Shown here piece after piece: positions 22,192 to 23,038 of a stretch of 23,038 nucleotides of DNA; position 1 is the first letter of the stretch, and every line of letters begins with the position of its first letter. A program made the position numbers and the translations under genes. Source of the stretch: RUG754 sp964345365 (GTDB taxonomy: Bacteria > Bacillota > Clostridia > Peptostreptococcales > Anaerovoracaceae); assembly GCA_964345365.1 (NCBI GenBank), contig CAYFQR010000024.1, forward strand, positions 1-23,038, given 5' to 3'. Under the pieces are notes generated by a model. The model saw only the letters and a list, made by a program, of their open reading frames with translations, was not told the DNA's origin and ran no database searches.

Positions 22192-23038
22192 CTATACCCT
22201 TCTGACTTTCATATCTTCAATCAATTTACTGAAGAACAATGCATTATCATAATATATGGATATTGCATTTTTTGCATTAAGGGAAAGCTCATCCAGTTTT
22301 TCGTATGCGGCTTCAAGACCGTTTACGGAAACGTAGGTGTTTTTGTGGTCCTTATCGTCTTGACCGACGTTTTTACCGAGTTCTTCTTTTTTGCCGACAA
22401 CGTCTAATATATCGTCCATAATCTGAAACGACAGACCGAGATTTTCGGCGTATGTTTCCATGTTTTCAAACATCTCCTCATCAGGATTGCCTAAATGAAG
22501 TCCGGCTTTTACGGCTGCCTTTATCAGTGCTCCGGTTTTGTTTATATGTATGTATTCGAGCATTTCATTGGAAATGTGCATCTCTTCGTTTTCAACATCA
22601 GAGAATTGACCTGCTATCATCCCGCGCACACCGGCGCCTTTTGCGATTTCGTAAGCAGCCCTTACCCTTTTAGGTAAATCTCGGGGCTCGTCAAAATATA
22701 GCATCATATCCTTGTTTATGGCTTCAAATGCCGTGGTAAGAAGGCCGTCACCCGCGAGTACCGCGGCGGCTTCTCCGTAAACAATGTGGTTGGTTGGAAG
22801 CCCTCTTCTCAGATCATCATCGTCCATACATGGAAGGTCATCATGTATGAGCGAATATGTGTGTATATATTCAAGAGCAATAGCATAAGGAAGCGCCTCC
22901 ATTATATTGCCGCCTGCAAACTCACATGTAGCTAAGAGAAGTACCGGACGAATCCTTTTACCTCCTGCCGTAAGGCTGTATTTCATAGACTCATACAATG
23001 CCATGCTCTTATTGTCTATCACAGGTAAAAAATCCAGG
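22192..23038 (-). CDS. ispA: polyprenyl diphosphate synthase (farnesyl/geranylgeranyl type), 5' end outside the window
   Basis: A prenyl-chain synthase that condenses IPP with DMAPP or GPP. The first aspartate-rich motif DDLPCMDDDDLRRG and the second, DDILDVVGK, are both intact, as is the AGGKRIRPVLLL substrate-binding segment near the start. The reading frame is open to the window edge: a GTG at 23022 would give 276 residues, but upstream codons (reading LDFLPV) are in frame and match the usual N-terminal helix, and family members have about 15-25 more residues there. The true start therefore lies beyond the window. It heads the visible ispA-dxs-tlyA unit, supplying precursors for undecaprenyl and quinone lipids. 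Confidence 0.93.
   Translation of the reverse strand, partial: LDFLPVIDNKSMALYESMKYSLTAGGKRIRPVLLLATCEFAGGNIMEALPYAIALEYIHTYSLIHDDLPCMDDDDLRRGLPTNHIVYGEAAAVLAGDGLLTTAFEAINKDMMLYFDEPRDLPKRVRAAYEIAKGAGVRGMIAGQFSDVENEEMHISNEMLEYIHINKTGALIKAAVKAGLHLGNPDEEMFENMETYAENLGLSFQIMDDILDVVGKKEELGKNVGQDDKDHKNTYVSVNGLEAAYEKLDELSLNAKNAISIYYDNALFFSKLIEDMKVRRV

Noticed and set aside
22192..23022. GTG at 23022 as the true ispA start
   Set aside because: The frame stays open to the window edge with family-like residues upstream, so the gene is truncated by the window.
1..23038. CRISPR arrays, tRNA/rRNA genes, insertion sequences
   Set aside because: No regularly spaced repeats, no cloverleaf or rRNA-like sequence and no transposase were seen on either strand.

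Overview
The window looks like a chromosomal housekeeping segment of a low-to-moderate-GC Firmicute, most likely an anaerobic member of the Clostridia. The evidence is gene order (alaS-ireB-ruvX; ispA-dxs-tlyA; mutS-mutL-miaA followed by a methionine gamma-lyase-like gene), strong AGGAGG-type ribosome binding sites, sigma-A-like promoters, a Gram-positive-type LexA operator and lipoprotein signal peptides. I cannot name a genus from the sequence alone.

There are two blocks of opposite polarity. The plus-strand block (about 1 to 8.04 kb) starts with alaS, ireB and ruvX. It continues with a lipoprotein gene overlapping an SGNH hydrolase gene by one base, and ends at a terminator. A second promoter then serves a TatD-linked type radical SAM protein, a YbaK/ProX-type tRNA deacylase and a GNAT acetyltransferase. 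The block ends in a less tidy accessory stretch: the C-terminal stump of a radical SAM protein, a 49-residue Cys-patterned lipoprotein, an AlkD-like DNA glycosylase, and a small secreted-protein gene broken by a frameshift. About 600 bp of AT-rich, hairpin-containing sequence separates this from the opposite block.

The minus-strand block (23.04 down to 8.65 kb) is, in transcription order: ispA (running off the window edge), dxs, tlyA, an AspB-like aminotransferase, mutS, mutL, miaA, a tyrosine recombinase overlapping miaA, a methionine gamma-lyase/aluminium-resistance family gene, a TVP38/VTT membrane protein, a short HicB-like remnant, and a membrane-anchored LysM protein resembling YneA. 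Isoprenoid precursor synthesis, rRNA methylation, mismatch repair and tRNA modification are thus packed together.

The most interesting non-housekeeping signal is at 8.95-9.25 kb. The LysM gene has a near-ideal promoter flanked and overlapped by two good and one degenerate LexA-type boxes, which predicts an SOS-induced division inhibitor. Immediately upstream lies what looks like a decayed HicB antitoxin start that still carries a promoter with a perfect 16-bp palindrome in its spacer. I do not see a convincing new multi-gene system. Most of the window is ordinary core genome, and the findings are small regulatory and decay features.
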